In this document: positions 53,932 to 61,382 of the stretch, piece after piece
Layout of the letters: every line of letters starts with the position of its first letter
Position numbering within the stretch: position 1 is the stretch's first letter
DNA from: Sneathiella sp.
GTDB lineage: Bacteria > Pseudomonadota > Alphaproteobacteria > Sneathiellales > Sneathiellaceae
Assembly (NCBI RefSeq): GCF_029233945.1
Contig: NZ_JARGOQ010000001.1
Location: 9,115-73,114, forward strand
Length of the DNA: 64,000 nucleotides
Reading direction: 5' to 3'
The notes under the pieces: generated by a model
What the model saw: only the letters and a program-made list of their open reading frames with translations
Database searches by the model: none
What the model was told of the DNA's origin: nothing
Position numbers and translations under genes: made by a program

Positions 53932-54051
53932 TCATATGAGTGTTTGCAGGGCTGTCCGCTGGTGGCACGTTGCTCTTCTGCGGTCTTTATGAGAAGAGAG
54001 GCCATCGCAGCAGGGGAGAGGCATCTGATTCGGATCATTGGGCATTTCCAT
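53932..54051 (-). CDS. Possible 39-residue Fur-controlled small protein or RNA
   Basis: A short frame (MEMPNDPNQMPLPCCDGL, then SSHKDRRRATCHQRTALQTLI) begins only about 13 bases after the predicted transcription start of a Fur-overlapped promoter. There is no clear ribosome site, so the transcript may be a non-coding RNA instead. It holds three cysteines. No family is recognised. Confidence 0.2.
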   Translation of the reverse strand: MEMPNDPNQMPLPCCDGLSSHKDRRRATCHQRTALQTLI

Positions 54052-54053
54052 AT

Positions 54054-54099
54054 TGCAAATGATTTGCATTATTAAATAACAGCCAGACGATCACGTCAA
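54054..54099 (-). promoter_or_regulatory. Minus-strand promoter overlapped by a Fur/Mur-like box
   Basis: On the minus strand, TTGACG (54099-54094) and TTTAAT (54076-54071) stand 17 bases apart, a near-ideal sigma-70 promoter. Just after it, TGCAAAT-G-ATTTGCA (54054-54068) is a perfect 7-1-7 palindrome of the kind bound by Fur-family regulators, covering the expected start site. No annotated gene follows in that direction except the small frame at 53932. Confidence 0.5.
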
Positions 54100-54136
54100 T
54101 AGATATTAAGAATCATTCGCAATATATTTTGGCAAT

Positions 54137-54688
54137 TTAGAGCTGATCAATGGCGATATAGCGCTCGCCTACATTGTCGTATCCGGCCTCATATGACCAG
54201 CCGTCCCGCTCAGCAGCGAGAATGATATTCGCGCAGGCCCGGCTGTCGGACAGGGCGTCATGGTGATTAAGATCCAATCCTAAGAAATGAGCGACATTGG
54301 GAAGCTTTGTCGGGCGCACTTCCCACATCCCTCGGGCGAGCTTGACCGTGCAGGTGAATTCCGGCTCCGGCATGCCGAGGCCATAGCGGGAGCAGCAGCT
54401 TTTGAGGACACGGGAATCAAAACCCGAATTATGCGCGGCAAGAAAATCCACGTCCTCAAAAAGGGGTTCGATATCGGGCCAGAGCAACCCGAAGTCCGGC
54501 GCATCCATTACATGTTCCCATGTCAGGCCATGGATATGAGTGAAAAAGAACTCCGGGCTCGGCGGGCGGATCAGAAAAGCCTCCTCATGAACAATCTTTC
54601 CGTTTTCCCCCCGGACGAGCCCGATGGCGCAGGCGCTATCGGGTGCGTTATTCGCCGTCTCAAAGTCAATCGCAAGAAATTTACTCAT
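54137..54688 (-). CDS. 3'-5' exonuclease of the DnaQ-like DEDDh family
   Basis: A 183-residue nuclease with all five DEDDh residues: Asp8 and Glu10 in AIDFETA, Asp91 in HNSGFD, His143 and Asp148 in HHDALSDS. The length suits a stand-alone proofreading or RNase T/ExoX-type enzyme rather than a polymerase subunit. It trims DNA or RNA from the 3' end. It follows the acyl-CoA ligase gene on the same strand by 29 bases. Confidence 0.9.
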   Translation of the reverse strand: MSKFLAIDFETANNAPDSACAIGLVRGENGKIVHEEAFLIRPPSPEFFFTHIHGLTWEHVMDAPDFGLLWPDIEPLFEDVDFLAAHNSGFDSRVLKSCCSRYGLGMPEPEFTCTVKLARGMWEVRPTKLPNVAHFLGLDLNHHDALSDSRACANIILAAERDGWSYEAGYDNVGERYIAIDQL

Positions 54689-54717
54689 ACACGCCTCTTG
54701 CGCTCCTTCTCTCTTAC

Positions 54718-56436
54718 TCAGGTAGAGGCTTCCGCCTTTTTACGCGCCTCATACTTCAGCTTTTCTTCTTCCACAAGCTCCTTCTTGGAAAGCTTACCGA
54801 CGAGGGTTTTCGGCAGCTCGGGCCGGAATTCCACCGCCGTTGGCAGCTCATGCTTGCCAAGCTTGTCCTTCAGATACTCGCGCAACTCTTCCAAGGTGAA
54901 TTCTTCGCCGTTCGGCGTCAGTTTGATAAAGGCCTTGGCCGCCTCTCCCCGATAGTCATCAGGAATGCCGACAACTGTCACTTCCGCCACATAGGGATGC
55001 TCGAATATCGCTTCCTCAATGATGCGCGGATAAACGTTAAAGCCGCCGGACGTAATCATGTCCTTGGTCCGGTCGACGATATGCATATAGCCATCTTCAT
55101 CGATAAAGCCGGTATCGCCGGTCAGGAAGAAGTCGCCGATAAAGCTCGCCTCCGTGGCCTCGGGTTTGTTCCAGTAGCCCTTCATGATATTCGGACCCTT
55201 GATCGTGATTTCCCCGATTTCTCCTGTGGGCATGACCTTGCTTTTGTCATCCACATCAAGGATGCGGATTTCAACGCCGGGAACCGGCACGCCCGCTGCG
55301 CCCGGAATTCGTTTGTCCGTCATCGGTGTAGACGTACCGGACGGCGAGGTTTCCGTCATGCCCCAGCCTTCGAGCAGACGGCATCCCGTCACCTTCTGGA
55401 AGAGATCTTGCACCTCGACCGGCAAGGGCGCACCGCCGGAAGCGCAGAATTTCAGAGATGACAGATCATATTTGGCAATTTCCGGATGATTCGCGATTGC
55501 CATATACATGGTGGGCACACCCGGAAACATCGTCGGCTTTTTCTTGTTGATGTCCTTCATCACGTCATCAAGTTCGAACTTCGGATGAAGGATAATCTCC
55601 GCGCCGCCCGCGATCCCGAAATTCATGATGACTGTCAGGGCATAGATATGAAAGAGTGGCAGGACAGCGAGAACCTTCTCGGTACCGTCGACGAGAACCG
55701 CATCCTCCCCCTGCTGCATTGCACGGAGTTGCTGACAGGCCGCAATCAGGTTCTTGTGGGTCAGCATGGCGCCCTTGGGAAGGCCTGTGGTGCCGCCGGT
55801 ATATTGCAGAACAGCAACTCGTTCCGCTGGATCATTTACAGGGCTCGCCTCGCCGCTGCCGTCATTCGCCAGAAGCTGCTTGAAGGTAAGATGCTGGTCA
55901 TCATTCGGGATTTTCGAAATCTCCTTCGATTTGACCAGCGGATAGAGCAGGTTTTTCGGAAACGGAAGGACTTCTTTGATACAGCCGACAATGATCTTTT
56001 TAAGTCGCGTCTCCTGCAGCATCGCCGCGATATTCGGATATAGAACCTCCAAATCCAGCGTGACAATGAAATCCGTATTGCTGTCTTCAATCTTGTGGAG
56101 CAATTCGCGCTTTGCATCGAGCGGCGAATAATTGACCACCGTGCCGCCAGCCTTCAAGATACCGAAGAAGCAGACAATGTAATGGGGTGTATTCGGCAGG
56201 TACAGGCCGACATGGACCCCCTTCTTCACGCCGAGTTCCCGAAACCCCTTTGCGGCCCGATCGACCATATCATCAAGTTCCGCATAGGTGATGCGCTTGT
56301 CCATGAAATCAATGGCGTATTGATTGGGCCATTTCTTAACCGCTTCATCGAGAAGGCTGTAGACCGGCTTCTCCTCGATTTCGATTTCCCACTTTACCCC
56401 TTTTGGGTAGGACTTCTCCCATACAAATTCAGACAT
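54718..56436 (-). CDS. fadD: Long-chain fatty acid-CoA ligase
   Basis: A 572-residue acyl-CoA synthetase. The AMP-binding P-loop is YTGGTTGLPKG at 212-222; GWGMTETSPSG and the hinge GDTGFIDEDGYMHIVDRTKD follow, with the C-terminal Lys in GKLSKKEL. It activates a fatty acid to acyl-CoA with ATP, feeding the dehydrogenases elsewhere in the window. Next comes the exonuclease gene, not a lipid gene, so control may be its own. Confidence 0.93.
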   Translation of the reverse strand: MSEFVWEKSYPKGVKWEIEIEEKPVYSLLDEAVKKWPNQYAIDFMDKRITYAELDDMVDRAAKGFRELGVKKGVHVGLYLPNTPHYIVCFFGILKAGGTVVNYSPLDAKRELLHKIEDSNTDFIVTLDLEVLYPNIAAMLQETRLKKIIVGCIKEVLPFPKNLLYPLVKSKEISKIPNDDQHLTFKQLLANDGSGEASPVNDPAERVAVLQYTGGTTGLPKGAMLTHKNLIAACQQLRAMQQGEDAVLVDGTEKVLAVLPLFHIYALTVIMNFGIAGGAEIILHPKFELDDVMKDINKKKPTMFPGVPTMYMAIANHPEIAKYDLSSLKFCASGGAPLPVEVQDLFQKVTGCRLLEGWGMTETSPSGTSTPMTDKRIPGAAGVPVPGVEIRILDVDDKSKVMPTGEIGEITIKGPNIMKGYWNKPEATEASFIGDFFLTGDTGFIDEDGYMHIVDRTKDMITSGGFNVYPRIIEEAIFEHPYVAEVTVVGIPDDYRGEAAKAFIKLTPNGEEFTLEELREYLKDKLGKHELPTAVEFRPELPKTLVGKLSKKELVEEEKLKYEARKKAEAST

Positions 56437-56525
56437 GCATCTCCCCAGAACATATTATTTTCCCTGTTTAAGCTCAGGTTACGTCGCGAGGGGAGGGGGG
56501 TCAATCGAAACCGTGCACTGGAGAT

Positions 56526-57470
56526 TCACTTTCCGGAATGGTCAAACCCGTCCGGTCCGGTGCCGCATATTATGACACCGATTTTCGCAGAAGGGTCGGT
56601 GCTGAACCGTTCGGACTGCAGCGCCGCAACGGCTGCGGCGGCGGAAAGTTCAAGCCCGAGACCGACGTTCTGCCAGAGCCATTCCGCAGCTTTCTTCATC
56701 TCCCCATCCGAAACGAGGACGATGTCGTCAACGAGACGGGAGATAGTCCGGTAGTTGATCTCTTCCGACCGGCGCGGAGCAAGGGTGCCGGCCTGGGTCT
56801 CGATTTTTTCCAATGTGGTTAGTTCGCCCGCGTCGAGGCTTGTTTTCAAGGTCGGGGCACCAATAGCCTCGACACCGATCACTCTGATGCCGGGTTTGAT
56901 GGCCTTGACCGCCGATGCCACGCCGGAAATAAGGCCCCCGCCGCCAATGGCGACCAGCAGGATATCGAGATCGGGTGCATCCTCTAGTATTTCAAGACCG
57001 GTGGTTCCCTGCCCGGCGATGACACTGGCATTCGCGAAGGGGTGAACATAGTGTTTTCCCTCTTTGGCGGCGGCAAGAGCAAGCGCGTTCGCATCATCCC
57101 AAACGGCTCCCTTGACGATAACCTCTGTCGCTATTCTCCGGAGTTTTTCGATTTTCGAAAGGGGAGTACTCTCGGGCAGATAAATAGTTGTCTTTGTCCC
57201 GGTCATCGCGCCCGCAGTTGCCACACCCATCCCATGATTGCCGCCGGAGGCCGTGACCAGCCCGCGTTTCAGCTCTTCTTTCGAGAGACCTAGAACGGTA
57301 TTGAGTGCACCACGTATTTTAAAGGAACCGGAAATCTGCAGATTCTCAAGCTTGGCTGAGACTTCCTGTCCATTATCCAGAGTGAACGTCATCTGCGGCG
57401 TCCGCCGAATGCGTCGGGCTATCCTGTCGCGGGCAGTTTCAATCATTTCAAGAGTGATATCTGTGGTCAT
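56526..57470 (-). CDS. Threonine-dehydratase-like PLP enzyme
   Basis: About 314 residues from ATG 57470; the longer frame to 57560 overlaps the thioesterase gene. The PLP lysine is Lys51 in SGSFKIRGA; SGGNHG (75-80) and the phosphate loop GGGG (176-179) are present. The ACT regulatory domain of IlvA is missing, so it is of the catabolic serine/threonine dehydratase or racemase type. It would make 2-oxobutanoate from threonine. It starts seven bases after the thioesterase stop. Confidence 0.88.
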   Translation of the reverse strand: MTTDITLEMIETARDRIARRIRRTPQMTFTLDNGQEVSAKLENLQISGSFKIRGALNTVLGLSKEELKRGLVTASGGNHGMGVATAGAMTGTKTTIYLPESTPLSKIEKLRRIATEVIVKGAVWDDANALALAAAKEGKHYVHPFANASVIAGQGTTGLEILEDAPDLDILLVAIGGGGLISGVASAVKAIKPGIRVIGVEAIGAPTLKTSLDAGELTTLEKIETQAGTLAPRRSEEINYRTISRLVDDIVLVSDGEMKKAAEWLWQNVGLGLELSAAAAVAALQSERFSTDPSAKIGVIICGTGPDGFDHSGK

Positions 57471-57477
57471 GCTGCCA

Positions 57478-57888
57478 TCATTTCCCGATAATTTTCCAAA
57501 TGCCATCGGCAGATAAGATCCGCTCTCCCTTGACCAGCAATTCGCCGCGCATAAAGACAACGGCCATGCCCTTGCGGCTGATTTCCGATCGTGCCTCGAC
57601 CCAGTCGCCGGGCTTGGCGGACGCGACGAAGTCGCAGTTCATGGAAATTGTCGCGCAGCGCTTTTGATTGAGCGATCGCCAGACGATATGTCCCAGAATA
57701 TCGTCAAGAAAACTGAACAGCATGCCGCCATGGACGACACCGTTGCTGTTGGTATGACCTTCCTCCGCCAGAAAACCATAAATAAAGTCGTCGCCATCCT
57801 CTTTGTAATAGAGAGGGCCAATCTTTGAGGTGAAGGGGCTTCGCGCGCCATAAACGCGGAAGCCTTCCGGAATTGGAGGACTTGTCAT
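57478..57888 (-). CDS. PaaI-type hotdog thioesterase
   Basis: A 136-residue enzyme with the PaaI motif NSNGVVHGGMLFSFLDDILG (about 43-62), in which the Asn/His-Gly-Gly and Asp form the active site, and a TISMNCDFVASAKPGDWVEA strand pair. It hydrolyses acyl-CoA, often aromatic or short chain. It precedes the PLP-enzyme gene by seven bases on the same strand, and is divergent from the CDF transporter. Confidence 0.9.
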   Translation of the reverse strand: MTSPPIPEGFRVYGARSPFTSKIGPLYYKEDGDDFIYGFLAEEGHTNSNGVVHGGMLFSFLDDILGHIVWRSLNQKRCATISMNCDFVASAKPGDWVEARSEISRKGMAVVFMRGELLVKGERILSADGIWKIIGK

Positions 57889-58041
57889 ACAGGGAACTCT
57901 TTATCATTTTTCTTTTTAAGTATCGCAAATATTGGTCATTGCGCAAGAGAGTTGCCGCATTAGCTATTATAAGGATGGCTCTTGACGTATGAGGGATAGG
58001 GGATGCTACCCTGTCACGAGAATAAAAGGATATTTGAGAAT

Positions 58042-58698
58042 ATGAGTGCGAATTGCTGCGGGGGATATGGTTTCGACAAGAAGGCTGAGCTTCAAAGCGG
58101 TCGATACCGGTTGATTCTGTGGCTCGCCCTGATTGTGAATGGCGGGATGTTCCTGGTCGAGATTTTCGCCGGCCTGACAGCGGGCTCTGCCTCACTTCAG
58201 GCTGACGCGCTTGATTTCCTGGGCGATGCCGGAAATTATGCAATCAGTCTCTTCGTCCTCGGCATGGCTCTCCGCGTCCGGGCCAAGGCGGCATTGTTCA
58301 AGGGCTTGGTTATGGCAGTGTTCGGGGTCTGGGTGATCGGGACCGCTATTATGCATGCCATTTCCGGAACATTGCCGGGCGCGATGACGATGGGCGTAGT
58401 CGGCACGGCAGCCCTGGTGGCCAATGCCGCAGTTTTTATCCTGCTATGGTCCTATCGGGCAGGGGACAGCAACATGCGGTCCGTCTGGCTTTGCACCCGG
58501 AACGATGTGCTTGGCAATATTGCCGTTTTGATTGCTGCCGCTGGTGTTTTCGGCACAGGAACAGGCTGGCCGGACTTTATCGTCGCCGCGATCATGGCGC
58601 TTCTCGCGCTGCAGGGAGCCTGGGTGGTGATAAGTCAGGCGTTGGAAGAAATACGGGAGGAGGACAGCCGTCGTCCGTTGCCCTCCTCTTCGAGCTAG
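58042..58698 (+). CDS. Cation diffusion facilitator-like metal transporter
   Basis: About 218 residues from ATG 58042; an ATG at 58003 with GAGGG upstream is an alternative. Five or six membrane segments are seen. The metal site SLQADALDFLGDAGNYAIS fits the CDF D-x-x-x-D pattern on helix 2, with TRNDVLGNIAVL (Asp) on helix 5. The N-terminus has a CCGG pair. The cytoplasmic dimer domain of large CDFs is missing. It probably exports Zn or Co, and faces the thioesterase gene. Confidence 0.82.
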   Translation: MSANCCGGYGFDKKAELQSGRYRLILWLALIVNGGMFLVEIFAGLTAGSASLQADALDFLGDAGNYAISLFVLGMALRVRAKAALFKGLVMAVFGVWVIGTAIMHAISGTLPGAMTMGVVGTAALVANAAVFILLWSYRAGDSNMRSVWLCTRNDVLGNIAVLIAAAGVFGTGTGWPDFIVAAIMALLALQGAWVVISQALEEIREEDSRRPLPSSSS

Positions 58699-58704
58699 GC
58701 AAGT

Positions 58705-58893
58705 TTACTCCGGCGTTTTGACATAACCGTTTCGTTCGGCATTCTCCATGCATTCTTCCTTTTCCGCATACCCTTGCGTAGAGGCGCCGACAATGCGCCC
58801 ATTGGTCGCCGTGCGCCGCCAACGCCATTTATGATGCTTTGCGTTATGGTCCTGGTAAAATTCCCACTTATCTCTGTCGTCTTTATCTGTCAT
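58705..58893 (-). CDS. YegP/DUF1508-like small protein
   Basis: About 62 residues from ATG 58893, which has GGAG seven bases upstream. It matches the DUF1508 repeat: WEFYQDHNAKHHKWRWRRTA followed by NGRIVGASTQGYAEKEECMENAERNGY. The family is of unknown biochemical function. Convergent with the CDF gene (6 bases apart). Confidence 0.85.
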   Translation of the reverse strand: MTDKDDRDKWEFYQDHNAKHHKWRWRRTATNGRIVGASTQGYAEKEECMENAERNGYVKTPE

Positions 58894-58993
58894 TCTGATC
58901 TCCATTGGCTAAATATAGATTTAGACGCATGAGCCACTGATTTGTGAGATCGTGAGATAGACGCTACCGTATCTTTTTTAAACTGGAACCACG

Positions 58994-59239
58994 ATGAAGA
59001 CCGTCATTATCGAGACCGACAAGATTTATGTGACGAGCAAGGCCCGTAAGCTCCTCGACATGGCACGCGTCGATGCGCTGGCGGAAGACATATTGGAAAA
59101 TGGCCAGAAATCACCGATACAGGTCCGTCTCGGTCAGGATCGCTATGTCTTGATTGAAGGGTTGCACCGGCTTGAGGCGATCAAGGCGCTCGGGGAGGAA
59201 AGCATCGATGCTGTAATCGTTCAGGCCCGGCGGCATTGA
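58994..59239 (+). CDS. ParB/sulfiredoxin-like small protein
   Basis: An 81-residue protein with the ParB N-terminal fold: ARVDALAEDILENGQKSPIQVR at about 24-45 (broken here), then GQDRYVLIEGLHRLEAIKALG. The phosphate loop reads GLHRLEA, between ParB GxRRxxA and sulfiredoxin GCHR; the catalytic Cys of sulfiredoxin is absent. No DNA-binding domain follows. It may be a stand-alone nucleotide-binding protein. Role unknown. Confidence 0.75.
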   Translation: MKTVIIETDKIYVTSKARKLLDMARVDALAEDILENGQKSPIQVRLGQDRYVLIEGLHRLEAIKALGEESIDAVIVQARRH

Positions 59240-59256
59240 TTTTGCTCAGCCGCCGG
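59227..59256. terminator. Hairpin spanning the convergent stops
   Basis: CCGGCGGC at 59227-59234 pairs perfectly with GCCGCCGG at 59249-59256. The arms lie inside the last codons of the ParB-like and M20 genes, so one hairpin probably ends both. Confidence 0.5.
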
Positions 59257-60706
59257 TATTCTCCATAAGTCGGCGGTAGAACTGGATGATCTCGACATAG
59301 TTTTCGATAAAAATTCGCTCATTGGTGCCATGGACACGTGCGATATCCTCCGGACCAAAGCGCATGGGAAGGAAGCGATAGCTGTTCTCCGCGATCGCTT
59401 CATAATGCTTGCTGTCTGAACCAGCGAGCATCAGGCCCGGCGAGACAAGCACATCGGGCAGAGTTTCCTGAATGGTTTTCTCTATGAGCCGATATCCCTC
59501 TGCGTCCTTGTTCGAGACGCGGGACGCCTCGTTTCCCTGTTTGACGGTGATGTCGATATCTGGATCGTCAATTACATCCGTAACATGCGCGACAACATCC
59601 TCAATGCTTGTACCCGGTAGCAGGCGGAAATTGATCGTTGCCGTGGCGGTTGACGGAAGAACGTTATCCTTTGTGCCGCCTTCGGTAATGGTGACAGCAG
59701 TGGTCGTGCGAACCATGGCGTTTGTCGCGCCGCCCTTGCCCAGTTCGCTGACCAGCAGAGGATCAAGCAGCCATCGGTTTGATATGATGGCCTTCAACGG
59801 CAATCCCATATGCGGTACAAGTGCATCGAACATATCCGAGGCCGGGCTTTTGAGGGCGGCAGGAAATCGGTTTTCTTCAAGCCGGGAGACGGCTCGCGCG
59901 ATCTTTCCGATGGCGGTTGTTCTCGGTGGAATAGAGGAGTGCCCGCCTTCCGTCGTGGCTGTCAGCTTCAGCGTCAGATATCCCTTTTCTGCAAGCGCGA
60001 TAAAGGCAATTGGCTCTTCCACTCCGGGCATGATTCCTTGAACGATGACCATGCCCTCATCCAGCGTAAAGGCAAGTCTGATGCCGCGTTCTTCAAGCAA
60101 GGCAGCTATTTTCCTCGCGCCATTCTCCCCGCCTATTTCCTCGTCATGGCCGAAGGCAAAATAGAGCGTGCGTTTTGGTGCAAAACCTGCCGTTAGCTGG
60201 AGTTCTGCGGCCTCCAATATCGCGAAGACAGATAGCTTGTCGTCCAGCGTGCCGCGCCCCCAGATGGCGCCATCCTTGATCGCGCCGGAGAAGGCATCTT
60301 CTTCCCAGCCCCCTTCCGTACCGGGCTCGACGGGGACGACATCCATATGTCCCATCAGCAGGGCAGGCGGGAGGCTCGGATCGCTCCCTTCCCAAGTGTA
60401 GAGGAGACTATGCCCGCCGATGACTTCTCTCTTCAGATTCTCATGTACGAGCGGGAAGGAACTGGTAATCAAAAGATGCAGCCGGTCGAACTCCGCGCTG
60501 GCGGGAGGATCGTCCACGCCGGTGGAGATGGTCTTAATGCGAACTGCTTCCGAGAGGCGCATCGTGACAGCATCGATGTCAATTGCGGGCATCTCAACCA
60601 CCTCGACAACCAGGGTGTCCGGCGTGTTTGTGAAGGTGTTAAAAGCCATCACCCCGATCAGGAGAATGATCACAATGACGATGAAAAGACCAATTTTCTT
60701 GAACAT
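59246..60706 (-). CDS. Membrane-anchored M20 family carboxypeptidase-like hydrolase
   Basis: About 486 residues from ATG 60706 (GGAG nine bases upstream). An N-terminal anchor (IGLFIVIVIILLIGVMAF) places the enzyme in the periplasm. Metal ligands are in LLMGHMDVVPV (His, Asp), WGRGTLDDK (Asp) and FGHDEEIGG (Glu-Glu). The length and layout are those of carboxypeptidase S/PM20D1-like enzymes, which cleave C-terminal amino acids or make and break N-acyl amino acids. It is divergent from the cupin gene. Confidence 0.88.
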   Translation of the reverse strand: MFKKIGLFIVIVIILLIGVMAFNTFTNTPDTLVVEVVEMPAIDIDAVTMRLSEAVRIKTISTGVDDPPASAEFDRLHLLITSSFPLVHENLKREVIGGHSLLYTWEGSDPSLPPALLMGHMDVVPVEPGTEGGWEEDAFSGAIKDGAIWGRGTLDDKLSVFAILEAAELQLTAGFAPKRTLYFAFGHDEEIGGENGARKIAALLEERGIRLAFTLDEGMVIVQGIMPGVEEPIAFIALAEKGYLTLKLTATTEGGHSSIPPRTTAIGKIARAVSRLEENRFPAALKSPASDMFDALVPHMGLPLKAIISNRWLLDPLLVSELGKGGATNAMVRTTTAVTITEGGTKDNVLPSTATATINFRLLPGTSIEDVVAHVTDVIDDPDIDITVKQGNEASRVSNKDAEGYRLIEKTIQETLPDVLVSPGLMLAGSDSKHYEAIAENSYRFLPMRFGPEDIARVHGTNERIFIENYVEIIQFYRRLMENTGG

Positions 60707-60803
60707 CCCTGCACCACTCCGGTTCGAATTTTTAGCGGTAATCCTTTTCCTGAAGGGTGCAGGATGGTAAATATAAAGGCAAATAAAAAATGGGAGCGAG
60801 ACA

Positions 60804-61382
60804 ATGGCGCAGGAAGAACGCAAAGAGGCGGTAAAAGAAACTGTCGATAGGATACGGCAGGCCGCGAAAAATCAGGAAATAACGAAAACGGTGCTGGGCG
60901 ATATCAGGTCGGAATTGATCGGACTTGCCAGTCGCAAGGAGCTTTTCTCAATCAAGGACTTTCCGCCGCCAGGCGCGGATTCAAAACGCCGTAGTTGCCT
61001 CTATCGGCTGTCTGAGGACGATGATCATGGCTTTGCGCTTTATCTCAACGTCGCCAATGGATCGGTGAACGCTCCGCCGCATGATCATACGACATGGGCT
61101 GTTATTGTCGGGATTGAGGGACAGGAAGAAAACCGCTTCTATAAAAAACTGCCGGACGGCGTTGAGCAAATAGCCAGTCATGTAGTGGAGCAGGGAACAG
61201 GCGTGGCCATGCTTCCCGGTGAAATTCATACCATCCATATCGATGCCGACAAACCGGTGTTGAATTTTCATATGTATGGCCTTGGACTTGAGCAATTGGA
61301 TGGGCGGAGATTCTGGAATAACAACACGCATGAATGGAAGGTCTTTCCCGCCCATACAGATATCCGCGAGGCGCGCAATTGA
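60804..61382 (+). CDS. Cysteine-dioxygenase-like cupin
   Basis: A 192-residue cupin with iron ligands in PPHDHTTWAVIVGIEGQEEN (HxH) and LPGEIHTIHID (His). That is the cysteine-dioxygenase-type pattern. Cysteine dioxygenase makes cysteine sulfinate from cysteine and oxygen. The start has GGGAG six bases upstream. It overlaps the rhodanese start by four bases, consistent with a shared sulfur pathway. Other thiol substrates are possible. Confidence 0.82.
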   Translation: MAQEERKEAVKETVDRIRQAAKNQEITKTVLGDIRSELIGLASRKELFSIKDFPPPGADSKRRSCLYRLSEDDDHGFALYLNVANGSVNAPPHDHTTWAVIVGIEGQEENRFYKKLPDGVEQIASHVVEQGTGVAMLPGEIHTIHIDADKPVLNFHMYGLGLEQLDGRRFWNNNTHEWKVFPAHTDIREARN

